Assembly (NCBI GenBank): GCA_003222935.1 | Contig: QHXL01000144.1 | Span: forward strand, 1-6,992 | DNA length: 6,992 bases | Direction of reading: 5' to 3' | DNA from: Acidobacteriota bacterium | GTDB lineage: Bacteria > Acidobacteriota > Blastocatellia > Pyrinomonadales > Pyrinomonadaceae | Shown: in pieces, positions 1-5,965 of the stretch | Numbering within the stretch: the first letter of the stretch is position 1 | How the letters are laid out: the number at the start of each line of letters is the position of its first letter | Translations under genes and position numbers: made by a program | Notes under the pieces: model-generated | Told to the model about the DNA's origin: nothing | Seen by the model: only the letters and a program-made list of their open reading frames with translations | Database searches by the model: none

Positions 1-717
1 AAAAGCCACGGTGGCCCAACCTCGTCGGCGACTACCTCCTTGAGTTTGATGATTCAATATTGGACCAGTCGTGGGTTTGCCGTACTCGACGTCAACTACG
101 GAGGCAGCACCGGCTATGGTCGACAGTATCGGGAGCGGCTCAATAAGAAGTGGGGCATCGTTGATGTGGATGATTGTGTAAACGGTGCGCGGTTCCTGGC
201 GAATCGAGGTGAAGTCGATCCTAAGAGACTCGTTATCACCGGAGGCAGTGCTGGAGGGTACACGACGCTTTGCGCTCTCACTTTCAGGAAGACTTTCAAA
301 GCTGGCGCCAGCCACTTTGGTGTTAGTGATGCTGAAGCGTTGGCGAGAGATACGCACAAGTTTGAGTCGCGTTACCTTGATGGGTTACTCGGCCCTTATC
401 CTAAACGACGAGACCTCTACGTCGAGCGCTCACCGATTAATTTCACTGAGCGCCTGTCGTGTCCGGTGATCTTTTTCCAGGGGCTTGAAGACAAAGTGGT
501 CCCACCGGACCAGGCAGTAAAAATGGTTGAGGCGATAAAGGCGAAGGGAATTCCGGTGGCTTATGTTGCTTTCGAAGGTGAGCAGCATGGATTCAGACAA
601 GCTAAGAACATCAAGCGTGCCCTGGATGGCGAACTTTATTTCTACTCGCGCGTGTTTGGTTTTGAACTGGCGGAACCAGTCGAGCCACTGAAGATCGAGA
701 ACTTGCGCCGCAGGTAA
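1..717 (+). CDS. S9 family (prolyl oligopeptidase) serine peptidase, C-terminal catalytic part
   Basis: This is the 3' part of a gene whose start lies left of the window; the frame is open from base 1 and gives 238 residues. It is the alpha/beta-hydrolase catalytic domain of an S9 peptidase, a family that cleaves short peptides or releases dipeptides or acylated residues. Visible marks in order are HGGPT near the left edge (oxyanion region, fragment residues 3-7), the NYGGSTGYG segment typical of S9C/acylaminoacyl-peptidase-like members, the nucleophile elbow GGSAGG with Ser at fragment residue 83 (bases 247-249), the acid in GLEDKVVPP (Asp 164, bases 490-492), and the catalytic His in EQHGF (His 196, bases 586-588). 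The triad is complete, so the enzyme is probably active. The N-terminal beta-propeller expected for the family is outside the window. A TTG at base 40 is not the start, because homology runs upstream of it. The gene converges on the next one with a 15-nt gap. Confidence 0.93.
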   Translation, partial: KSHGGPTSSATTSLSLMIQYWTSRGFAVLDVNYGGSTGYGRQYRERLNKKWGIVDVDDCVNGARFLANRGEVDPKRLVITGGSAGGYTTLCALTFRKTFKAGASHFGVSDAEALARDTHKFESRYLDGLLGPYPKRRDLYVERSPINFTERLSCPVIFFQGLEDKVVPPDQAVKMVEAIKAKGIPVAYVAFEGEQHGFRQAKNIKRALDGELYFYSRVFGFELAEPVEPLKIENLRRR

Positions 718-732
718 AACGAGAATTCGAAT

Positions 733-3048
733 CTATTGAATCGGCCTGTCGGATACGCTGGCTGTGCTGCCCCCATGATCTCCGCCCCGCAGGACCATTG
801 ATTCATCCATAAAGTAGGAAGTCCTTCCGGTTTTCCCATACTCGAGTGGGGTAGCTGTGACGGTGAACTTGTTATTGATGGCAGTGACTTCAATCTTGTA
901 ACCGTGTCCTTCCACCATCTCTTTCTCTAGAAAGCCTTCAGTCACAAGATCCTCGACGGACCCAAAGCCTCCAGCGCCTTTTCCCGCCTTAAATTGATTC
1001 TGGGCCCCGGCAATTTGATATAACGTGCCCATAGCCGCTCTTTCGTTACTCACCAGGGGCGAAGGATTAGATCCTTCCGAGATTCCGGCAACCGCCATTA
1101 ATACTAGACTTTTCGGAACATGAAGTTCGTGTAACGCTCCCAGTCCATCGTTCGAGAGTGAATAAGTTACTGACTGCGAGACAGCACCGACGCGCGACAG
1201 GAATTCCCGAGTTTGATCGCTAAGAAGCGTACCTGGATCGGTGGCCCATGTCTTATAGCTTTCCATTAATGCAGGCGACAAATACACCTGGGCCTGGAGT
1301 TGTCGCGGTTGCCAGCGAGTGTAGTTTCTGAATTGCTGATCGGATGAGAGCGTTTCGTGTTTCAAATATGAATCGACTACGTGGCGTATTGATGCCGGAT
1401 CGGCGGAGACGACGAGGAAGTTTTGGATGAATGCATAGGCTAAGGCATTTCCGTATGAGACCATTTCGGTGTCTTCGCGCCGTTGAGTTTGTGCCATGAC
1501 CGAGGCGCCCTTAAAGCCCAATCCCTCGACGATCCTCGGAAGGAGCGCACGCATTCCTTCTTTGTCGCGTAAGGCAAGTGCCACAACCACACTTGGAGCG
1601 GCGGGCTTCTGATCTTTGTTCTGGGGATCTGGAGCACTCGTGTCAGCAGTTGGCGTAGGACGGGGACCGTCGTCAAGCATTTTTACCGGCATGCTCACCA
1701 CCAACTCAGATCCTAAGAGCGGTAGTAAATCATCTTTGATCTTGATGTTGAGTTTCTTTTCGAGTTCTGCGAATGGTCCAATCTCCTCCGAGCTGACGGT
1801 CTGCATGTCGTTGTCAGGTTGTAAAAAAGGTCGCTTCGACATTCCTGCATACATCTGAGCAAAGTCCAAGGATGCTGTTACTAACAATTCGGTGTCCGCT
1901 GGAAGTATGGAAGGTGAATTCGGAACTATTGGCGCGGCAGGAATCAAGAAAGGAAATATGGGAATTACATCTGCCTTCTCCCCGGGAGCCGAGATCATCA
2001 AAGCCCGGATCTCCAGAGACTCGTTTTCGAGGCTGATGCCGGCCCCGATGCCCTGCGGCCATTTCCCCTGGCCCATAAAGAAGGTATTGGTTAACGATCC
2101 CAGGGCGACGGTTAGTGGATCGGGTTTTTGCGTGAGCTCCACAGTTGTTTCCGTCCGGGTCATTTCCACGGGAGGCTTTTCTTCTTCCGGAGTGGCGACC
2201 GGCTCGGGGATCGGTTCTGCCTCTTTTTTCTCTTCTTCTGCTCGTTGTCGTTCTTCCCTGAATTCGTTTTGTCGTTCTTGATCTTCCTTTTCGATTTCAC
2301 TTATATCGACGTAAACAAAGAGTTGCTCTGAGGTGAACCGATTGCGCGCAACTTTAAAATTCTGGTCCTCACTTAAAAGCTTGCTGCCGGCGGGACGCAG
2401 GTTTTTCAAGGTTAATGGTGTGGGCGTTATGACAATGAGAGAACCTAGCTGCTTCAGATAATAGGACGGTTTAGGTGGTCCACTTATCGCAGCCTTATCG
2501 GCCGGGACGTCCGAATTCTTTGTAGTGTCCTTTGCAGAAGTTGAAGGCTCAGGGGTAGGGGTGGGCAGAACCTTTGGTAAAAAGGAGTTTAGTCGTGGTG
2601 CGAACTTCGCCGCCGCCTCAGCCGAATCAAACTCAATCGCAATGACAGCTTCCGGAACATCCTTGGCTGTAGCCCACGTCGCTACCAGCATTCGCGACGT
2701 CAGAACTTCATCAGCATTAGTATTGAGCCACTTTACCAGGGTCTTGAATTCTTTGGGCGGGGCCGCCAGCTTCATTACCGGCTCCAACAACTCATTCACC
2801 GAATCTGAACGAATCAACTGACCAACGCCGCGAGCCTCGACATAGATCTTGTAGCAATCAGACGCCAGGAGGGTATCGAACGTCGGAGTTTCAACCGGCT
2901 TGGGAGCAGGAGTGCTTCGACGCGAGGGTGGTTTTGGTGTCTGCCGCTTCTGTTGAGCGAGGATTTCAACCGGCGTCGAAAGCAGGAACACTGACAGCAG
3001 AAAGTTTAGAACTTTCATTCTTCTGATCATGGCCATATTGGAAAACAT
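733..3048 (-). CDS. Secreted DUF3352-like protein with C-terminal pilin-like head domain
   Basis: This encodes 771 aa. The N-terminus has Arg/Lys residues and a hydrophobic stretch (about residues 11-31, ending EILAQQ), read as a Sec signal peptide, followed by a Pro/Lys/Arg-rich linker (32-56). Residues about 57-250 and 385-640 look like two DUF3352-type lobes: each has a conserved-looking 'LIVITPT..LKNL' or 'FLVVSADPASIRHVV' strand-helix unit and then a 'L..D..F......LFVYVD'-type or '..QAQVYLSP' strand. Between them lies a charged Glu/Arg/Lys segment (251-295), probably a coiled coil or flexible linker. Residues about 665-771 resemble the globular head of acidobacterial type IV pilin-like proteins: NERAAMGTLYQIAGAQNQF, then GY-x-I-x-V, ATPLEYGKTG, a FMDES-x-VLR strand and a short tail ending PIQ. 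The start at 3048 has GGAGA 4 nt upstream; the ATG at 3018 (residue 11) would also leave a signal peptide. The function is unknown. DUF3352 membership is judged by eye, with moderate certainty. Confidence 0.85.
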   Translation of the reverse strand: MFSNMAMIRRMKVLNFLLSVFLLSTPVEILAQQKRQTPKPPSRRSTPAPKPVETPTFDTLLASDCYKIYVEARGVGQLIRSDSVNELLEPVMKLAAPPKEFKTLVKWLNTNADEVLTSRMLVATWATAKDVPEAVIAIEFDSAEAAAKFAPRLNSFLPKVLPTPTPEPSTSAKDTTKNSDVPADKAAISGPPKPSYYLKQLGSLIVITPTPLTLKNLRPAGSKLLSEDQNFKVARNRFTSEQLFVYVDISEIEKEDQERQNEFREERQRAEEEKKEAEPIPEPVATPEEEKPPVEMTRTETTVELTQKPDPLTVALGSLTNTFFMGQGKWPQGIGAGISLENESLEIRALMISAPGEKADVIPIFPFLIPAAPIVPNSPSILPADTELLVTASLDFAQMYAGMSKRPFLQPDNDMQTVSSEEIGPFAELEKKLNIKIKDDLLPLLGSELVVSMPVKMLDDGPRPTPTADTSAPDPQNKDQKPAAPSVVVALALRDKEGMRALLPRIVEGLGFKGASVMAQTQRREDTEMVSYGNALAYAFIQNFLVVSADPASIRHVVDSYLKHETLSSDQQFRNYTRWQPRQLQAQVYLSPALMESYKTWATDPGTLLSDQTREFLSRVGAVSQSVTYSLSNDGLGALHELHVPKSLVLMAVAGISEGSNPSPLVSNERAAMGTLYQIAGAQNQFKAGKGAGGFGSVEDLVTEGFLEKEMVEGHGYKIEVTAINNKFTVTATPLEYGKTGRTSYFMDESMVLRGGDHGGSTASVSDRPIQ

Positions 3049-3051
3049 ATT

Positions 3052-3056
3052 TCTCC
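3052..3056 (-). promoter_or_regulatory. Ribosome binding site of the DUF3352/pilin-like gene
   Basis: On the minus strand GGAGA lies 4 nt before the ATG at 3048-3046. It favours this start over the later in-frame ATGs (3036, 3030, 3018); the ATG at 3018 has only AGAAGA directly against it. Confidence 0.5.
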
Positions 3057-3413
3057 AATCCTGGTGAGATTCAATGCTCCAATCGAATGCTGATCATTGC
3101 ATCCCAAGAAGCGCCTCAGAATTATCAACGGTGCCGTCCAGGTCTCATTAAGAGTACATCTAAACTGATTTGTGGCCCACCCATTTTACGCCTGATCACT
3201 GTAGCAATACGTAGGCCGTGTGCCCTGAGTTTAGTACTTTTACCTGCGTTGAGTTTAGACGAAGTTGAGCCGCTGTCACGAATGATCGATGCCGTACAGT
3301 TCGTGGAAAAAGAGTATTGCAAATTCCGGCAGTGACGGTTAGATTGCTTCAACGCTAGAAAGGTAGGGGCTCTCCTCAGGTTTGGGGTACCACTGCCTAC
3401 AATTACGACTCGT
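3057..3413. other. Intergenic stretch without a recognisable gene
   Basis: This gap of roughly 360 bp separates two divergent genes. Short open frames exist on both strands, including one of 82 codons on the plus strand and one of 114 codons on the minus strand that runs into the LysW-like gene. Neither shows a recognisable motif, a convincing ribosome binding site or a neighbour that would explain it. A 9-nt direct repeat, TGAGTTTAG, occurs at 3226-3234 and 3250-3258, and its inverse core CTAAACT at 3160-3166. No tRNA or other structured RNA was recognised. The stretch most likely holds the promoters of the two flanking genes. Confidence 0.5.
3317..3345 (+). promoter_or_regulatory. Candidate sigma-70 promoter for the LysW-like gene
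   Basis: TTGCAA (3317-3322) and TAGATT (3340-3345) are separated by 17 nt; each matches the vegetative consensus at 4 of 6 positions. Transcription would start near 3352 and leave a leader of about 75 nt. A second candidate -10 box, TACAAT at 3398-3403 (5 of 6 matches), lies nearer the gene but has no good -35 box. Either could be the real promoter. Confidence 0.3.
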
Positions 3414-3420
3414 GGGAGGA
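3414..3420 (+). promoter_or_regulatory. Ribosome binding site of the LysW-like gene
   Basis: GGGAGGA is a near-perfect Shine-Dalgarno sequence. The GGAGG core ends 8 nt before the GTG at 3428, which fixes that non-ATG codon as the start. Confidence 0.8.
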
Positions 3421-3427
3421 AGAAACA

Positions 3428-3613
3428 GTGCCAACCGGAACCTGCCCTGAATGCGATGCTGATGTCCACGTTGATATGGACACCGATAAGGGCGAAATGG
3501 TGTCATGCGAAGAATGTGGGACCAACTTGGAAATCGTCGGACTCGATCCAGTCGAATTGGATATAGTCGAGGAGGAGACTCTCGACGACGACGACGATGA
3601 GGACGAATACTGA
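3428..3613 (+). CDS. LysW-like zinc-ribbon protein (amino-group carrier homologue)
   Basis: This encodes 61 aa from a GTG start with a strong ribosome binding site. It has the LysW layout: a first Cys pair (Cys6-Pro-Glu-Cys9), a spacer ending GEMVSC, a second pair (Cys27-Glu-Glu-Cys30-Gly), then LEIVGLDPVELDIVEEE, close to the LE(V/I)V.LDP.EL pattern of LysW. The four Cys would bind one zinc. In classical LysW the C-terminal glutamate of EDWGE carries aminoadipate or glutamate during lysine/arginine synthesis. Here the tail is a run of Asp/Glu ending in Asp-Glu-Tyr, with no Trp-Gly-Glu, so carrier function is doubtful. No lysX, lysZ or other partner gene lies nearby; the gene is a single unit. 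It may be a diverged carrier or an acidic zinc-ribbon protein with another role. I am confident of the family and not of the function, so no symbol is given. Confidence 0.85.
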   Translation: MPTGTCPECDADVHVDMDTDKGEMVSCEECGTNLEIVGLDPVELDIVEEETLDDDDDEDEY

Positions 3614-3641
3614 ATTAGCACTAAGTAACCAATTAGTTACC

Positions 3642-3705
3642 GAAAAACGGCAGACAGCATTTAGGTTGATTCACCACTGATCCTAAACTGCGTCGGCCGT
3701 TTTTC
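3642..3705. terminator. Bidirectional intrinsic terminator (long stem-loop)
   Basis: A perfect 10-bp outer stem pairs 3642-3651 (GAAAAACGGC) with 3696-3705 (GCCGTTTTTC). It is continued by imperfect inner pairing, including CAG/CTG (3655-3657 with 3688-3690) and TTTAGG/CCTAAA (3660-3665 with 3682-3687). The A-run before and T-run after the GC part give a U-tract on both strands. It sits exactly between the 3' ends of two convergent genes and so probably ends transcription of both. Confidence 0.8.
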
Positions 3706-3710
3706 TAATT

Positions 3711-4754
3711 CTATGGTTTCGCGATCGTCTTGTATTCAGCCCGGCTCTGTCTAAGCGTTAGGCCATTTGGTCCCTCAACCCGAATCGTGTGAACCTTCCC
3801 ATCATGCCGTTTTTCCTCGGGTGGATAAAAAGCCAACACATACGATGAAGTGACTTCCTCTGCAATCGAGCGGAACAACGGGCCATAATCATTTTCGTTC
3901 GCGTAGACATTTCTGCCGCCAGTAAACTCAGTTAACCCACTAACATCCAACGGTGTCGGTAAAGGTTTTTGCGACGAAGACGCCATCATGCGTGAGTATG
4001 ACGGCAGCGTCACCGCAAAGATACTCACATCGGCCGCGTTTGCCCGTTCAATAACCGTTTGTGGCGCAACTGTATCTCCCGCGGGAAAACCATCTGTTAC
4101 GACAAGGACGGCCCGTTTCATCAAACGACGCTCCTTCGTCCTGGGGGCACTTTTGACGAGCAGTCGAATAGCGTCGTCAACGGCGTCGTAAGTGTGGGTC
4201 GAAAGACCCTCAGGCGCATCTCGGACAAGACGTTCTATTGACTGGTCGAGCTTCTCGGGATCCTTAGTAAACTTCTGAATAGTCTTAACGCGCATGCCAA
4301 AAGTCATCACTGCGTAGACGACTGGATGCTGTGCCAACTGGCCGGAAAAGAGTCGAAGCGCCATGCGCACGCGGTTCATCTCTTCGCTGGTCATGCTGCC
4401 CGACACGTCCAGCGCAAAGACTATTGCCAGCGGACGCAGCTCACCTTCTCGTTTTTCGATTTGAAAGAAAGAGACCGGTTGTTCGACTCCATCTGAGAAG
4501 ACCTTGAAGTCTTCCTGACGAAGGTTCTTAACAGGAATACCCTGGGCGTTGATTGCGGTTACGTCAACCGAGACGAGATCCGTATCTATGCGAAGTACGT
4601 CTTCGGGCTCTTGTTCTTTTGAGAAGACTTTGCGTGGTCTTTGCGTCGCCGGAACATCCTGGGGAAGACAGGGCACAGCTACGGCGAGTGTTAGCAAAAC
4701 GATGAGAAGGAAAGAACTCCGAGCTGCCCCTGGATTCGTGAACATTAACAACAT
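3711..4754 (-). CDS. Secreted VWFA-domain protein (acidobacterial VWFA-related family)
   Basis: This encodes 347 aa. An N-terminal hydrophobic segment (about residues 12-30) is a likely Sec signal peptide; the Cys at 29 follows a Pro, so it is not a good lipobox. Residues 60-98 (VSVDV..N.QG.PV..L..EDF.VF.DGV.Q....F) are the strand-rich lead-in typical of the family known as VWFA-related acidobacterial domain. The VWA domain follows, with a full metal-ion adhesion site: Asp116-x-Ser118-x-Ser120, a Thr in STHTYDAV (186 or 188), and Asp221 in VVTDG. The end has SSYVLAFYPPEE and a short beta region, also typical. It probably binds a protein ligand through a divalent cation outside the cytoplasm; the ligand is unknown. 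The AGGA of the ribosome binding site lies only 1 nt from the ATG at 4754 but 10 nt from the in-frame ATG at 4745, so the true start may be 4745 (344 aa). It is transcribed alone. Confidence 0.93.
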   Translation of the reverse strand: MLLMFTNPGAARSSFLLIVLLTLAVAVPCLPQDVPATQRPRKVFSKEQEPEDVLRIDTDLVSVDVTAINAQGIPVKNLRQEDFKVFSDGVEQPVSFFQIEKREGELRPLAIVFALDVSGSMTSEEMNRVRMALRLFSGQLAQHPVVYAVMTFGMRVKTIQKFTKDPEKLDQSIERLVRDAPEGLSTHTYDAVDDAIRLLVKSAPRTKERRLMKRAVLVVTDGFPAGDTVAPQTVIERANAADVSIFAVTLPSYSRMMASSSQKPLPTPLDVSGLTEFTGGRNVYANENDYGPLFRSIAEEVTSSYVLAFYPPEEKRHDGKVHTIRVEGPNGLTLRQSRAEYKTIAKP

Positions 4755-4775
4755 TTCCTTTAGCCGTTCGCGGTG

Positions 4776-4804
4776 ATTATACGTACCTGAAATTCTTCTG
4801 ACTA
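4776..4804 (-). promoter_or_regulatory. Sigma-70-type promoter of the VWFA gene
   Basis: On the minus strand a perfect TATAAT (4781-4776) is preceded, after 17 nt, by TAGTCA (4804-4799), which matches TTGACA at 4 of 6 positions. Transcription should begin near 4769, about 15 nt before the first possible ATG, giving a short leader. Best-supported promoter in the window, but still a prediction. Confidence 0.6.
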
Positions 4805-4882
4805 GACGGGCAAAAAAGACAACAGCTACTGGATTTTGAGCATCAACCCTTTTGTTCCAGAGGCGAACTTAGCCGGAAGGTC

Positions 4883-4891
4883 TGCTATCAT
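4883..4891 (+). promoter_or_regulatory. Candidate extended -10 promoter of the CPD-like gene
   Basis: TGC-TATCAT is a TGn-extended -10 element (TATCAT matches 5 of 6). No good -35 box is seen at 16-18 nt. Transcription would start near 4898, about 36 nt before the GTG at 4934. Confidence 0.35.
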
Positions 4892-4921
4892 TCCCGTTCG
4901 CTTCAACTCAACTTATTACGT

Positions 4922-4926
4922 GGAGG
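4922..4926 (+). promoter_or_regulatory. Ribosome binding site of the CPD-like gene
   Basis: GGAGG lies 7 nt before the GTG at 4934. It supports that GTG as the start of a signal peptide-bearing protein. Confidence 0.75.
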
Positions 4927-4933
4927 TGCCGAC

Positions 4934-5538
4934 GTGAGATTCAAGAAAGTTTTCGTCTCGCTTTTTCTATTACTGCTCACCGCTGGTTTTGCCTATCCCC
5001 AGGACAAGACAACCGGCAGCATCAAGGGAAGAGTCAGGGTCGAAACAGGCTCTCCGAGTGGCATAAGGGTCGCGAAGTTACCAGTGTTACAACCGAGAAG
5101 GGTGGAGACTTTACCGTCAGCCGATTACCTCCAGGCGTCTACGGTTTGACTCTTCGTAAGCCAGGTTTGAGCATTGGCACGCTGGAAAACATCGAAGTTA
5201 AAGCGGGTAAGACTAGATCAGTGGGTGAGCGTCTTTTTCTCACAATCGACGAAGGTGCGATAGCATTTGTCCGGGGAAGCGTCTTCAATGCGGCTGACCG
5301 CAGTGTGCCAAATGCGAAGGTAGAATTACTGAAGGTTGATACTGATGGTTCAACTAAAAAGATCGATAGCCGTCTCACCACGGAAACCGGCTCATTTGCA
5401 TTTCGACTGGCTCCGGACGTAGCGAAGTATCGGGTCACTGTGAAAGTTGAGGGCACCGAAGTCAGCAAAGACGTTGAAATCGACGGAGCGGCTATCTATC
5501 GAGTAGCGCTGTCACTTGCGCCGCCGGCAAAGCCTTAA
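4934..5538 (+). pseudogene. Secreted carboxypeptidase-regulatory-like (Ig-fold) protein, frameshifted
   Basis: Two overlapping frames make one gene. The first (4934-5149) gives a GTG start, a clear signal peptide (MRFKKVFVSLFLLLLTAGFA, cleavage likely near Ala20-Tyr-Pro-Gln) and the first strand GSIKGRVRVETGSPSG of a CarboxypepD-regulatory domain. It then drifts into unrelated residues after about base 5062. The domain resumes in the -1 frame: from about 5065 that frame reads KGREVTSVTTEKGG, DFTVSRLPPGVYGLTLRKPG, and continues without stop to 5538 through a second similar unit (VRGSVFNAADRSVPNAKVEL ... TETGSFAFRLAP ... YRV). The break falls at about 5060-5075 and equals a net loss of 3k+1 bases or gain of 3k+2. 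The spacing between SPSG and REVTS looks several residues short for the fold, which favours a small deletion. No slippery heptamer is visible. The TTG at 5146 overlaps the upstream TGA, but starting there would discard homologous sequence. The intact relative would be a periplasmic or surface protein of unknown ligand. An assembly error is possible. Confidence 0.8.
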
Positions 5539-5661
5539 TCTCAAATTTCAGATCTCATATGTAAGATATGCTTTAGCTTGTCGTGCCGTTCTTTAGAAGC
5601 TTCCTTGATCGTCACGACAAGCTAAAGCATATCGGACATTCAGAAATCTGAAATTTGAGAT
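5538..5661. repeat. Long imperfect inverted repeat (MITE-like or stem-loop element)
   Basis: The 124-nt element has perfect 16-bp outer arms (5538-5553 with 5646-5661) and perfect 21-bp inner arms (5565-5585 with 5613-5633). A 4-bp match (5559-5562 with 5636-5639) and 2 further pairs lie between them, about 43 base pairs in all, around a 27-nt loop that itself contains the palindrome GAAGCTTC (5596-5603). The outer arms are AT-rich with an AAATTT centre. It starts on the last A of the preceding stop codon and encodes no protein. It could act as a terminator for that gene, as a strong RNA hairpin, or be a non-autonomous mobile palindrome. No clear target-site duplication is seen, so mobility is an inference. 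Confidence 0.85.
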
Positions 5662-5683
5662 CGTATTTTCCTTGCGTTAGGAT
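5655..5683 (+). promoter_or_regulatory. Candidate promoter of the helix-turn-helix gene, overlapping the inverted repeat
   Basis: TTGAGA (5655-5660, 5 of 6 matches to TTGACA) and TAGGAT (5678-5683, 4 of 6) are 17 nt apart. The start would be near 5690, followed by AGGA at 5701-5704 and the ATG at 5711. The -35 box is inside the right outer arm of the repeat element. Confidence 0.4.
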
Positions 5684-5710
5684 ACCGAATACGAGTATTG
5701 AGGACGCCTT

Positions 5711-5962
5711 ATGGAAGAGCGCGAAGAGTTTCTAACAGCTAAACAACTCGCAAAAATACTTCAGGTGAGTGAGACGACGGTGCGACGTTTAGCGCAACGA
5801 CGTCGCATTCCGTCTGTTCGACTCACGCCTCACATTATTCGCTTTCACCTTGATGCGGTTCGGGAAGCGCTCGAGGTCCCACGCTATAGAGTTCGTCACG
5901 GTGAATACACCGAAACCGTCGATGATGCGCAGTTGTCGTTTGAAGAGTTCATGTTGAGTTGA
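5711..5962 (+). CDS. Small helix-turn-helix protein, excisionase/MerR-like (HTH_17 type)
   Basis: This encodes 83 aa from an ATG with AGGA 6 nt upstream. Residues about 7-55 fit the excisionase-family winged helix-turn-helix: FLTAKQLAKILQVSETTVRR (first helix, turn, recognition helix), then LAQRRRIPSVRLTPHIIRFH and a 'LDAVREAL' helix, as in 'GRIPAVRVGR..R....DLEAWL'. The rest (56-83) is a short tail with no recognised motif, ending acidic and hydrophobic. It should bind DNA, as a small transcription regulator or a recombination directionality factor; with no integrase or phage gene nearby, a regulator is more likely. It lies immediately downstream of the long inverted repeat, and its stop codon is only 3 nt from the stop of the convergent gene, leaving no room for a separate terminator. 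Confidence 0.88.
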   Translation: MEEREEFLTAKQLAKILQVSETTVRRLAQRRRIPSVRLTPHIIRFHLDAVREALEVPRYRVRHGEYTETVDDAQLSFEEFMLS

Positions 5963-5965
5963 GGT

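Noticed and set aside
1892..2281. 129-codon plus-strand frame inside the DUF3352/pilin-like gene
   Set aside because: Composition is a reflection of the opposite-strand Glu/Pro-rich linker; no ribosome binding site or motif.
3087..3335. 82-codon open frame on the plus strand in the intergenic gap
   Set aside because: No recognisable motif or convincing ribosome binding site, odd composition, and a likely promoter overlaps its end.
3125..3469. 114-codon open frame on the minus strand
   Set aside because: It overlaps the start and ribosome binding site of the well-supported LysW-like gene and has no family resemblance.
3403..3621. Ser-rich open frame opposite the LysW-like gene
   Set aside because: The serine run is the complement of the Asp/Glu codons of the real gene.
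5055..5080. Programmed -1 ribosomal frameshift joining the two CPD frames
   Set aside because: No X-XXY-YYZ slippery heptamer is visible, and the joined product would still be short in this loop of the fold; a mutation or assembly error fits better.
5146..5538. Separate gene starting at the TTG overlapping the upstream TGA
   Set aside because: The same frame upstream of 5146 still encodes clear domain sequence (TTEKGGDFTVSRLPPGVYG), and there is no good ribosome binding site.
5538..5661. CRISPR array or tRNA-like structure
   Set aside because: There is one palindrome, not spaced direct repeats, and no cloverleaf or CCA end can be drawn.
5711..5962. Phage or integrative-element excisionase
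   Set aside because: The fold fits, but no integrase, attachment site or phage gene is in the window, so a plain small DNA-binding protein is the safer call.
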